Source: Hyphomicrobiales bacterium (GTDB taxonomy: Bacteria > Pseudomonadota > Alphaproteobacteria > Rhizobiales > Xanthobacteraceae). Taken from it: a stretch of DNA of 55,307 bases. This document shows, in pieces, positions 47,151-54,837 of the stretch. The stretch lies in assembly GCA_017305665.1 (NCBI GenBank), contig JAFKKH010000034.1, positions 1 through 55,307 of the forward strand, written 5' to 3'. The first letter of the stretch is position 1. Every line of letters starts with the position of its first letter. A program made the position numbers and the translations under genes. The notes under the pieces are model-generated. The model was not told where the DNA came from, did no database searches, and saw nothing but the letters and a program-made list of their open reading frames with translations.

Positions 47151-47987
47151 TCAATTGCCCTGGAACGCCGGCTTGACCTTGTTGGCAAAGGCATGGAACG
47201 CACGCGAGAAATCCTCGGTGGTCATGCAGAGCGCTTGCGCCACCGCTTCCGCCTCGATCGCCTCCTCCACCGACATCGCCCATTCCATCGCCAGCATGCG
47301 CTTGGTCATGGTGTTGGCGAAGGTCGGGCCTTCCGCGATCGATTTTGCAAGCTGCTGCGCCTGCAACAGCACACTGTCGGGCGCGACGAGGCGGCTGAAG
47401 AAGCCCCATTTTTCGCCCTCCTCCGCCGTCATGAAGCGGCCGGTGTAAAGCAGCTCCGACGCGCGCGACTGGCCGATGATGCGCGGCAGGATCGCGCATG
47501 CACCCATGTCGCAGCCGGCGAGTCCGACCTTGTTGAACAGGAAGGCCACCTTGGCGCCGACAGCGGCGAGACGAAGGTCGGACGCCATCGCGACGATGGC
47601 GCCGGCACCGGCGCAGATGCCCTCGACCGCTGCCACGATCGGCTGCGGACAGGCGCGCATCGCCTTGACCAGATCGCCGGTCATGCGCGTGAACGCCGTC
47701 AGCCCCTTGGTATCCATCTTCACCAGCGGACCGATGATCTCGAACACGTCGCCGCCCGACGAGAAGTTGCCGCCGGCTCCCGTGACCACGATCGCCTTGA
47801 CTTCATCGTCGAACGCGCAGGCGCGGAAGACATCCGTCAGTTCGCGATAGCTCTCGAAGGTCAGTGGATTCTTGCGCTCGGGCCGGTTCAGCGTCACCGT
47901 CGCGACACCATCGACCACAGCCAGCAGAAAATGCTTCGGCGAATAGTCGGCCAGCGGCAGCGTGACGGGATTGGCAAGTCTGGTCAT
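47151..47987 (-). CDS. crotonase-fold protein (enoyl-CoA hydratase family) without the usual Glu pair
   Basis: The 278-residue protein has the crotonase oxyanion regions [10 protein letters not shown] and [15 protein letters not shown]. In mammalian hydratase the two catalytic glutamates fall at GGGCEL and QPEILLG; here my alignment puts Ile131 and Lys/Asn at those places, while Asp160 lies in [15 protein letters not shown] at the site used by PaaG-type isomerases. So it is not a classical hydratase, and might be a ring-opening hydrolase or isomerase acting on the cyclic CoA thioester. It lies 48 bases after the SDR gene in one operon. Function inferred. Confidence 0.88.
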   Translation of the reverse strand: MTRLANPVTLPLADYSPKHFLLAVVDGVATVTLNRPERKNPLTFESYRELTDVFRACAFDDEVKAIVVTGAGGNFSSGGDVFEIIGPLVKMDTKGLTAFTRMTGDLVKAMRACPQPIVAAVEGICAGAGAIVAMASDLRLAAVGAKVAFLFNKVGLAGCDMGACAILPRIIGQSRASELLYTGRFMTAEEGEKWGFFSRLVAPDSVLLQAQQLAKSIAEGPTFANTMTKRMLAMEWAMSVEEAIEAEAVAQALCMTTEDFSRAFHAFANKVKPAFQGN

Positions 47988-48035
47988 GATCGTTTCCTCG
48001 ATTACCGTTTGTCGGAGGCGCGCTTCATCGCACGC

Positions 48036-48797
48036 CTAGATCTCCCCACCCGCCACCGCGATCGCCTGCCCGGTGATCGCGCTTGCGCCGTCGCCGCAGA
48101 GCCACAGCACGCAATCGGCGACCTCAGTAGGCGTCACCAGCTTCCCTTGCGGATTATGTTTTGCGAGTTCGGCCACCGCCTGCTCGCGCGAGCGGCCGGT
48201 CTTGCTCATGATGTTGTCGATGCTGGCGGCGACGAGGTCGGTGTCGGTAAATCCGGGGCAGACCGCGTTCACCGTGATCCCGCTGCTTGCGACTTCCAGC
48301 GCCAGCGAGCGCACCAGCCCGACGACCGCGTGCTTCGCGGCGCTGTAGGCGCTCACATAGGCATAACCTTTAAGTCCGGCCGTCGACGCGATCGCGACGA
48401 TGCGGCCACTGCCTCGCGCTTTCATCCCCGGCAACACGGCCTGCGCGGCATGCACCACGCCCATCACGTTGACATCGAACATGCGCTGGAACATTGCCGC
48501 ATCGGACTTGGCGAATGGCGCGGAGTCCGCCGCACCGGCATTGGCGATCAGGATGTCGATCGGCTGGCGCGCCGCGGCTTCCGCGATGGCCGCATTGACG
48601 GAAGCCTGGTCCGCCACATCGGCCACAACAGCCGCCTGCGCATCGCCGGAGGCAACGGCCTCATCGAGCGACGCACGATTGCGGCCGAGTACCGTGACCG
48701 TGGTGCCAGCGCGCGACAAACCGGCTGCGATCGCCCGGCCAATGCCGCGCCCGCCGCCTGTCACCAGCGCGTGATGCGACGCCAACGATCCCGCCAT
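48036..48797 (-). CDS. SDR family NAD(P)-dependent oxidoreductase
   Basis: The 253-residue classical SDR has TGGGRGIG near residues 13-20, NAG near 86, SIASTAGLKG, and the YxxxK pair in YSAAK. The C-terminal GDGASAITGQAIAVAGGEI is typical. Placed first in an operon with the crotonase and controlled by an operator-like palindrome, it is likely a 3-hydroxyacyl-CoA or cyclic 3-hydroxy/oxo-CoA dehydrogenase in the aryl-CoA pathway. The substrate is not decided by sequence. Confidence 0.92.
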   Translation of the reverse strand: MAGSLASHHALVTGGGRGIGRAIAAGLSRAGTTVTVLGRNRASLDEAVASGDAQAAVVADVADQASVNAAIAEAAARQPIDILIANAGAADSAPFAKSDAAMFQRMFDVNVMGVVHAAQAVLPGMKARGSGRIVAIASTAGLKGYAYVSAYSAAKHAVVGLVRSLALEVASSGITVNAVCPGFTDTDLVAASIDNIMSKTGRSREQAVAELAKHNPQGKLVTPTEVADCVLWLCGDGASAITGQAIAVAGGEI

Positions 48798-48833
48798 GCT
48801 GCGCCTCGTCGTGATGAACCTCAGGCCGGTATA

Positions 48834-48847
48834 TTTTAAGCTTCAAG
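48834..48847. promoter_or_regulatory. putative MarR operator 4 upstream of the SDR
   Basis: TTTTA-AGCT-TCAAG matches the cluster operator with one mismatch (TCAAG for TAAAG) and lies 37 bases before the SDR start. Confidence 0.55.
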
Positions 48848-48886
48848 CTTTTGCAAGGAAGCCTTCGCGACGGCGATCCCAAACTC

Positions 48887-48900
48887 CTTTAATTCTAAAA
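48887..48900. promoter_or_regulatory. putative MarR operator 5 upstream of the alpha/beta hydrolase
   Basis: CTTTA-ATTC-TAAAA matches the cluster operator exactly (yTTTA-N4-TAAAr) and lies 68 bases before the GTG start of the hydrolase, the first gene of the plus-strand run. Confidence 0.7.
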
Positions 48901-48967
48901 CTATCGCTTTTCATATAATTCCGGCCTGCTAGGATCGGCGCCACGGAATAGCACGGGAGGCACCGGC

Positions 48968-49777
48968 GTGACCGATCTCGCAGCACGCAAAACCAGCAAT
49001 GGCCGTTTCGGCTTTGAGGCTGCCGGCGATCCCGATGCGACACCGCTGGTGTTCTTGCACGGCATCGGCGGCGCGGCGCGGGCCTTTCGCGGGCAGCTCG
49101 CCCATTTCAGCGATAGGTTTCATGCGATCGCCTGGGACATGCCGGGCTATGGCGGATCGCAGCCGCTCGCGAAGGTCAGCATCTCCTTTCTCGCCGACGC
49201 GCTGAAGGATTTTCTGCACGACGTTGGTGCCAGCAAACCGATCATCGTCGGGCATTCCATCGGCGGCATGATCGTGCAGCAACTGCTCGCCGACCATCCC
49301 ACCATCGCCCGCGCGATCGTGCTGGCGCAGACCAGCCCCGCCTTCGGCAAGGCTGATGGCGACTGGCAGAAATCATTTATCGAGGCCCGGCTCGGGCCGC
49401 TCGACCGCGGCGCGACCATGCCGCAGCTCGCACCGTCGCTGGTCAAGGAACTGGTCGGCGACGCCCCTGATGCCGCCGGCATGGACGTTGCGCGGGAGTG
49501 CATGGCCGCGGTGCCGGAGGCGAGCTATCGCGCCATGATGCTGGCGCTGATGGGTTTTGACCTGCGCGCCGCGCTGAAAAACATCGCGGTGCCGACGCTG
49601 GTGCTCTCCGGCTCGAAAGACAACAATGCCCCCGCGCCGATGATGGCGAAGACGGCAAGCTTCATCCCCGGCGCGCGCTATGTCGAACTTGCAGGCGTTG
49701 GCCATCTCGCCAATCTGGAGCGCCCCGGCGAATTCGATGCGGCACTCGACGATTTCCTGAAAGCGATCTCCTCATGA
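48968..49777 (+). CDS. alpha/beta hydrolase (enol-lactonase-like)
   Basis: The 269-residue hydrolase has the oxyanion HGIGG, nucleophile in GHSIGG, acid in SGSKDNNAP and His in GVGHLANLE. The pattern resembles 3-oxoadipate enol-lactonases and ring-cleavage hydrolases. The start is a GTG at 48968 with GGGAGG at 48955-48960. The last base run overlaps the next gene as ATGA. It likely opens a lactone or a ring-derived ester, or cleaves a CoA thioester, in the pathway. This is inference. Confidence 0.9.
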   Translation: MTDLAARKTSNGRFGFEAAGDPDATPLVFLHGIGGAARAFRGQLAHFSDRFHAIAWDMPGYGGSQPLAKVSISFLADALKDFLHDVGASKPIIVGHSIGGMIVQQLLADHPTIARAIVLAQTSPAFGKADGDWQKSFIEARLGPLDRGATMPQLAPSLVKELVGDAPDAAGMDVARECMAAVPEASYRAMMLALMGFDLRAALKNIAVPTLVLSGSKDNNAPAPMMAKTASFIPGARYVELAGVGHLANLERPGEFDAALDDFLKAISS

Positions 49778-51060
49778 CCACACAATCCGCCAAGGCCGCC
49801 GATCTCAACGCCATCAAGCTCGATGCACCGATCTTCGATCCGCAAGCGTTCCGCCTTACCGACGCGCAGGCCGAGATCATGTCCACCGCACGGCGGCTCG
49901 GTCAGACCGTGTTCACGGGACGCGCGGCCACCTACGACCGGGAGGCCAGATTCCCGAGCGAGAACTACAAGGATTTGCATACCTCCGGCTTGCTCGGCAT
50001 CGCGATCCCGAAGAAGCACGGCGGCCTCGGCGCCGACTACCAGACTTATGCCATCACGGCTGCCGAGATCGGTCGCTACTGCGGCGCGACCGCGCTGACC
50101 TGGAACATGCACGTCTGCTCGACGCTGTGGTCGGGCCCGCTGGCCGATGACCTCGAGATGGATGCCGCCACGCGCGCGGAGCACGAGCGCCGCCGTGCGA
50201 TCCACTACAAACGCATCATCGACCAAGGCGCGATCTATTCGCAGCCGTTTTCGGAAGGTGGCGCCGCGGCCGCCGGTGGTGTCGCCTTCGGCACCGAGGC
50301 AAAGCCGGTCAAGGGCGGCTGGATCGTCAACGGCAAGAAGATCTTTGCCTCGCTGTCCGGCCATGCCGACTACTACGGCGTGCTTTGCACCGAATTGGCC
50401 GAAGGCGAAAAGGCCTCGCGGCGCAACACGCTCTATCTCGCGGTGCCGGCGAAAGCCGAGGGCGTTTCGGTGGTCGGCGACTGGGATCCGCTCGGCATGC
50501 GCGGCACGGTCTCGCGCACCCTGATCTTCAAGGACGTATTCGTCGCCGAGGACGAGGCCCTGATGCCGCGCGGCGTCTACTTCAAGGCCGCATCGAGCTG
50601 GCCGCACATGTTCCTGACGCTGTCGCCGACTTACGTGGGGCTCGCGCAGGCGGCCTACGACTTCACCGTACGTTACCTGCGCGGCGAAATGCCAGGCACC
50701 CCGCCGGTGAAACGGCGGATGTATCCGACCAAGCAGATCGCGGTGGCGCAGATGCAGATCAAGCTGGAGCAGATCAAGGCGATCTGGTTTCAAGCCGTCA
50801 CCGAAGCCGGCCCCAATCCGAGTAAGGAGCAGGTGCTGCGTGCCTATGCCGCGCAATATTCCGCCATGGAAGGCGCCAACGAAATCGCGACACTGGCGAT
50901 CCGCACCTGCGGCGGCCAGGCCATGCTGAAATCGCTGCCGCTGGAGCGCATCTATCGCGACAGCCGTTGCGGCTCGCTGATGCTGCCCTGGACCGCCGAG
51001 CTCTGCCTCGACCGTATCGGCCGCGAGGCGCTGTATGAGGCTGGCGAGAGCGATGCGTGA
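49774..51060 (+). CDS. acyl-CoA dehydrogenase
   Basis: The 428-residue flavoprotein has the family pattern: GLLGIAIPKKHGGLGADYQTYAI, QPFSEGGAAAAGGVAFG, GGWIVNGKKIFASLSG and the C-terminal SAMEGANEIATLAIRTCGGQAML. It would oxidise an acyl-CoA to the 2,3-enoyl-CoA with FAD and an electron-transfer flavoprotein. The ATGA overlap couples it to the hydrolase gene. No ETF genes are in view. Repeat copy D follows. Substrate unknown but likely a product of ring cleavage. Confidence 0.92.
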   Translation: MTTQSAKAADLNAIKLDAPIFDPQAFRLTDAQAEIMSTARRLGQTVFTGRAATYDREARFPSENYKDLHTSGLLGIAIPKKHGGLGADYQTYAITAAEIGRYCGATALTWNMHVCSTLWSGPLADDLEMDAATRAEHERRRAIHYKRIIDQGAIYSQPFSEGGAAAAGGVAFGTEAKPVKGGWIVNGKKIFASLSGHADYYGVLCTELAEGEKASRRNTLYLAVPAKAEGVSVVGDWDPLGMRGTVSRTLIFKDVFVAEDEALMPRGVYFKAASSWPHMFLTLSPTYVGLAQAAYDFTVRYLRGEMPGTPPVKRRMYPTKQIAVAQMQIKLEQIKAIWFQAVTEAGPNPSKEQVLRAYAAQYSAMEGANEIATLAIRTCGGQAMLKSLPLERIYRDSRCGSLMLPWTAELCLDRIGREALYEAGESDA

Positions 51061-51081
51061 GGAAACAGCACAGCAACCCCG

Positions 51082-51192
51082 GTCATTCCGGGATGCGCCC
51101 GACTTTCGGGATGCAGGCCCGGAATCCATAATCTCGGCGGTGGTTATGGATTCCGGACTTGCTCGTTCTGCGAACTCGCAATCCGGAATGAC
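51082..51192. repeat. dispersed palindromic repeat, copy D
   Basis: Outer arms GTCATTCCGGG and TCCGGAATGAC, inner arms GCCCGGAATCCATA and TATGGATTCCGG. It lies between the acyl-CoA dehydrogenase and the second ligase, and could split or attenuate the plus-strand run. Confidence 0.9.
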
Positions 51193-51254
51193 GACAGCTA
51201 AGGTCGTTGCGCACATCCGCTCCAATTGAGACCGCGCCGAGTTTGGCTGCACAT

Positions 51255-52757
51255 ATGAACCTCTCCGACCTCATCGCGCGCAATGCCGCCTTCACGCCGG
51301 ACCAGCCGGCGCTGCGCTTCGAGGGCGAGGCGCTGAACTATGCGGCGTTCGCGGCGCGTATCGCAGCAACAGCGCACGGGCTGGCGACCCAATGCGGTGT
51401 CGGCAAAGGCGACCGCGTCGCGATCCTCAGTCTCAACCGGCCCGATTATCTCGTGCTGCTCTACGCCTGCGCGCGGCTGGGCGCCATGCTGGTGCCGATG
51501 AACTGGCGGCTCGCCGTCGCCGAACAGCGCTTCATCCTCGCCGACGCCGCGCCAAAAGTGCTGGTGCTGGAGCAGGCCTTCGCCGACGTCGCACCGCTGG
51601 CCGCGAACGATCTGCCGGGCCTGCACATCCTTGGCCTCGACTTCGAAACGCCGACCATCCGCCCCTTCGGATCTCTGCTGGACACCACGCAGACGGCCCC
51701 GGCAACAGGCAGCCTCTCCGATCCCCTGCTGATCGTCTACACCTCCGGCACCACCGGGCGGCCCAAGGGCGCCGTGCTGCGGCAGGAGGCGCTGCTGTGG
51801 AACGGCGTGATGAGCCAGCACATGCACGGCCTCACCTCGGACGATCATGTGCTGACCGTGCTGCCGTTCTTCCACGTTGGCGGCCTCAACATCCAGACCA
51901 CGCCGGCGCTGCATCACGGCGCGACGGTGACGATCCATGCGCGCTTCACACCCGACGCCACGCTCAAAACCATCAGCGAAGATCGCCCTACCCTCACCGT
52001 GCTGGTACCGGCGACGATCCAGGCCGTCAGCGATCATCCCGCATGGGCCGCGACCGACCTGTCGTCATTGAAAGCGGTGTCCACCGGCTCGCAGGTGGTG
52101 CCACCGCATCTGATCGAGCGCATCGTCGCGCGCGGCGTGCCGGTGCTGCAGGTCTACGGCTCGACCGAGACCTGCCCGATCGCGATCTACACCCGGCTTG
52201 GCGGCGAAACCAGCCGGCACGAAACGACGGGCCTCGCGGGATTGTTCTGCGAAGCGATGATCGTCGACGACGCCGGCCGCGAGTTGCCGCCGGATGTGGC
52301 CGGCGAGATCGTGGTTCGCGGGCCAAACGTGTTCTCCGAATACTGGCGCAACGCGGATGCGACGCGCGAGGCGCTGCGCGACGGCTGGTATCGCACCGGC
52401 GATGTCGCGAGCCGCGACGCCGACGGCTATTTCATCGTGCGCGATCGCAAGAAAAACATGATCATTTCCGGCGGTGAGAACATCTATCCCGCCGAGGTCG
52501 AGCGCGTGCTGCTCGAGCATCCCGCGATCGCGGACTGCGCGGTGATCGGCCGGCCCGATCCGAAGTGGGACGAGGTGCCTGTGGCCTATGTCATGTTGCG
52601 CGCCGACCACGTCGTCCACACCGACGATCTTTACATTCACGTGCTGGCCCAACTGGCGCGCTTCAAGGTGCCGCGCGAATTCATTGTGGTAAAGGATCTG
52701 CCGCGCACCGCGCTCGGCAAGGTGCAGCATTTTGTGCTGAGGCAAAACGCGTCATGA
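51255..52757 (+). CDS. second acyl/aryl-CoA ligase (class I adenylate-forming)
   Basis: The 500-residue ligase has the AMP loop YTSGTTGRPKGAV (about 161-173), VYGSTETCP, DGWYRTGDVASRDADGYF, and the catalytic Lys489 in ALGKVQHF. The length and pattern fit medium/long-chain or aryl acyl-CoA synthetases. ATG 51255 is preferred; the frame extends to 51207. The stop overlaps the next start (ATGA), so the three downstream genes are coupled. It lies after a repeat, so it may have its own promoter. Substrate unknown; different from the first ligase. Confidence 0.92.
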   Translation: MNLSDLIARNAAFTPDQPALRFEGEALNYAAFAARIAATAHGLATQCGVGKGDRVAILSLNRPDYLVLLYACARLGAMLVPMNWRLAVAEQRFILADAAPKVLVLEQAFADVAPLAANDLPGLHILGLDFETPTIRPFGSLLDTTQTAPATGSLSDPLLIVYTSGTTGRPKGAVLRQEALLWNGVMSQHMHGLTSDDHVLTVLPFFHVGGLNIQTTPALHHGATVTIHARFTPDATLKTISEDRPTLTVLVPATIQAVSDHPAWAATDLSSLKAVSTGSQVVPPHLIERIVARGVPVLQVYGSTETCPIAIYTRLGGETSRHETTGLAGLFCEAMIVDDAGRELPPDVAGEIVVRGPNVFSEYWRNADATREALRDGWYRTGDVASRDADGYFIVRDRKKNMIISGGENIYPAEVERVLLEHPAIADCAVIGRPDPKWDEVPVAYVMLRADHVVHTDDLYIHVLAQLARFKVPREFIVVKDLPRTALGKVQHFVLRQNAS

Positions 52758-53848
52758 AAATTACGGTTCTCGGCGGCGGCAACGGGTCGTTCGCAGCCGC
52801 CGGCGATTTTGCCTTGCAAGGGCACGACGTCCGGCTCTGGCGGCGCGATGGCGAAGCGGTTGCCGCGCACCGCGCGGCCGGCTCGCGTATCACTGTCAAA
52901 GATTCGAAGGGCCGCCACGAGGCGCAACTCACGCTTGTCACAACGGACATGGCGAAGGCCGTTCGCGACGCCGAGTTGATCCTCTGCCCCGCGCCCGCCT
53001 TCGCGCAAGGCGACATCGCCCGCGCGCTCGCACCACATCTGGCCGATGGGCAGGTGGTCTTTTTGCCGCCGGCGACCTTCGGCTCGATGGTCTTCGCGCG
53101 GGCTGCGTGGGATGCCGGCAATCGCGCCGATGTCGCCTTCGCGGAAACCGGCACCCTGCCCTGGCTCACCCGCAAGCATGGTCCGTTCGAGGTCGCGATC
53201 ACCATTCGCGCGAAACGTCTGCCGGTCGGTGTGTTCCCACTTGCGCGCGCCGATCATGCGCTGGCCGTCATCGGCAAGGCGTTTCCGGGCGCGATCGAAC
53301 CCTGCGGCGATGCGCTGTCGGGCGCGCTGATGAATGCGGGGCCCATCATCCATCCGCCGCTGATCGTGATGAACGCCGGACCGATCGAGCACTTCGAGCG
53401 CTGGGATATTCACAAGGAAGGCACGCAGAAATCGATCCGCCGCGTCACCGACGCGCTGGATGCCGAGCGCGTCGCCATCCGCGAGGCGCTGGGCTACGGT
53501 GCGCCGCATTTTCCGCTGGCGCATCACTACGCCAAGGAAGGCGAGATATGGATGTACGGACGCGGCTCCCATGACCGCCTCACCGATAGCGGCGACTGGC
53601 GCGAGCGACTGATCCTCACCGAGCATCGCTACATGCGCGAGGATCTCCACGTCGGGTTGTCGTTCTTCACGTCGGTCGCGGCGCTGGCCGGTGTTGCCAC
53701 GCCGCTGATGAAAGCGTTTCTCGCCATCGGCGGTGCGGTCTGCGGCGAGGATTTTTTGCACGGCGGACGTACGCTGGAGAGCCTTGGCCTCAGTGGGATG
53801 GACAAGGCGGCGTTGCAGACGCTGCTGAATGAAGGATTCGCGCCATGA
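52754..53848 (+). CDS. octopine/nopaline dehydrogenase-family protein
   Basis: The 364-residue protein has the Rossmann motif GGGNGSFAAAGDFALQGHDV near residues 7-26 and the family stretch ALSGALMNAGPIIHPPLIVMNAGPIE with its catalytic-site His. A C-terminal RTLESLGL segment also fits. Octopine-type dehydrogenases reduce imines formed between amino acids and 2-oxo acids with NAD(P)H. In a catabolic operon it could act in reverse on an N-linked intermediate, which is inference. ATGA overlaps link it to both neighbours. Confidence 0.9.
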   Translation: MKITVLGGGNGSFAAAGDFALQGHDVRLWRRDGEAVAAHRAAGSRITVKDSKGRHEAQLTLVTTDMAKAVRDAELILCPAPAFAQGDIARALAPHLADGQVVFLPPATFGSMVFARAAWDAGNRADVAFAETGTLPWLTRKHGPFEVAITIRAKRLPVGVFPLARADHALAVIGKAFPGAIEPCGDALSGALMNAGPIIHPPLIVMNAGPIEHFERWDIHKEGTQKSIRRVTDALDAERVAIREALGYGAPHFPLAHHYAKEGEIWMYGRGSHDRLTDSGDWRERLILTEHRYMREDLHVGLSFFTSVAALAGVATPLMKAFLAIGGAVCGEDFLHGGRTLESLGLSGMDKAALQTLLNEGFAP

Positions 53849-54837
53849 CCGCGCGCGACAAAATCGCGGCGTTAGGCGCGGGACGCATGGGCCGCGGCAT
53901 CGCGATCGCGTTCGCCTATGCCGGTCACGAGGTCGCGCTGATCGACTTCAAGCCGCGCGAGACTGCGGCGTTCGACAAGCTCGCTACCGGCGCGCTCGGC
54001 GACATCGAGACGACACTCAAAATGCTGGCACGGGTCGGCTTGCTCACCGCCGATGACGTTGCGCCCGTGCTGGCGCGGGTGCGCGTGGTGGCGGAGGCCA
54101 ATGCCGCCGAGGCCTTGCGCGAGTCCGCCATCATTTTCGAAGGCGTGCCTGAGGTCGTGGACCTGAAGCGCGATGCGTTGGCGCGTGCATCGCGTCTCGC
54201 AGGGCCAAAGCCGATCATCGCCTCGACCACGTCAACGATCCTGGTCGACGATCTCTCCGGCGCGGTCGAACGTCCCGAACGTTTCCTCAATGCACACTGG
54301 CTCAACCCGGCCTATCTGGTGCCGCTGGTCGAGCTGTCGCCCGGCCGAGCCACCGATCCCGCCGTCACCGCGCGCGTCAGGGCGGTGCTGGACGGCATCG
54401 GCAAGGTGCCCGTGGTGTGCGCCGCGACGCCCGGCTACATTGTGCCGCGCATCCAGGCCCTCGCCATGAACGAAGCCGCGCGCATGGTCGAGGAAGGCGT
54501 CGCATCTGCCGACGAGATCGACAAGGCGATCAAGTACGGCTTCGGCTTCCGCTTCGCGGTGCTCGGCCTGCTCGAATTCATCGACTGGGGCGGCGGCGAC
54601 ATCCTGCACTACGCGAGCAAATATCTGACCGGCGCGCTGAACAGCGAGCGCTATGCCGCGCCCGAGATCATCGGCCGCAACATGGCGGAGGGCAAGATCG
54701 GCCTCTCGACGCGGCAGGGCTTTCTCGATTACACGGGCATGGATGTCGACGCCTATCGCGAGGCGCGGCTGAAGGCCTTCGTCGATCTGCTGCGGCATTT
54801 CGAGCTAGCACGGAAGCCGGTGGTCGACCGCGACTAA
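53845..54837 (+). CDS. 3-hydroxyacyl-CoA dehydrogenase (HAD family)
   Basis: The 330-residue enzyme has the NAD motif GAGRMGRGIAIAFAYAGHEVALIDF near the start and the catalytic block NAHWLNPAYLVPLVEL. It then has a C-terminal domain FGFRFAVLGLLEFIDWGG. It would oxidise a 3-hydroxyacyl-CoA in beta-oxidation of the ring-derived acyl chain. Coupled by an ATGA overlap to the octopine-dehydrogenase-like gene. The stop codon overlaps the stop of the converging edge gene in CTAA. Confidence 0.92.
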   Translation: MTARDKIAALGAGRMGRGIAIAFAYAGHEVALIDFKPRETAAFDKLATGALGDIETTLKMLARVGLLTADDVAPVLARVRVVAEANAAEALRESAIIFEGVPEVVDLKRDALARASRLAGPKPIIASTTSTILVDDLSGAVERPERFLNAHWLNPAYLVPLVELSPGRATDPAVTARVRAVLDGIGKVPVVCAATPGYIVPRIQALAMNEAARMVEEGVASADEIDKAIKYGFGFRFAVLGLLEFIDWGGGDILHYASKYLTGALNSERYAAPEIIGRNMAEGKIGLSTRQGFLDYTGMDVDAYREARLKAFVDLLRHFELARKPVVDRD

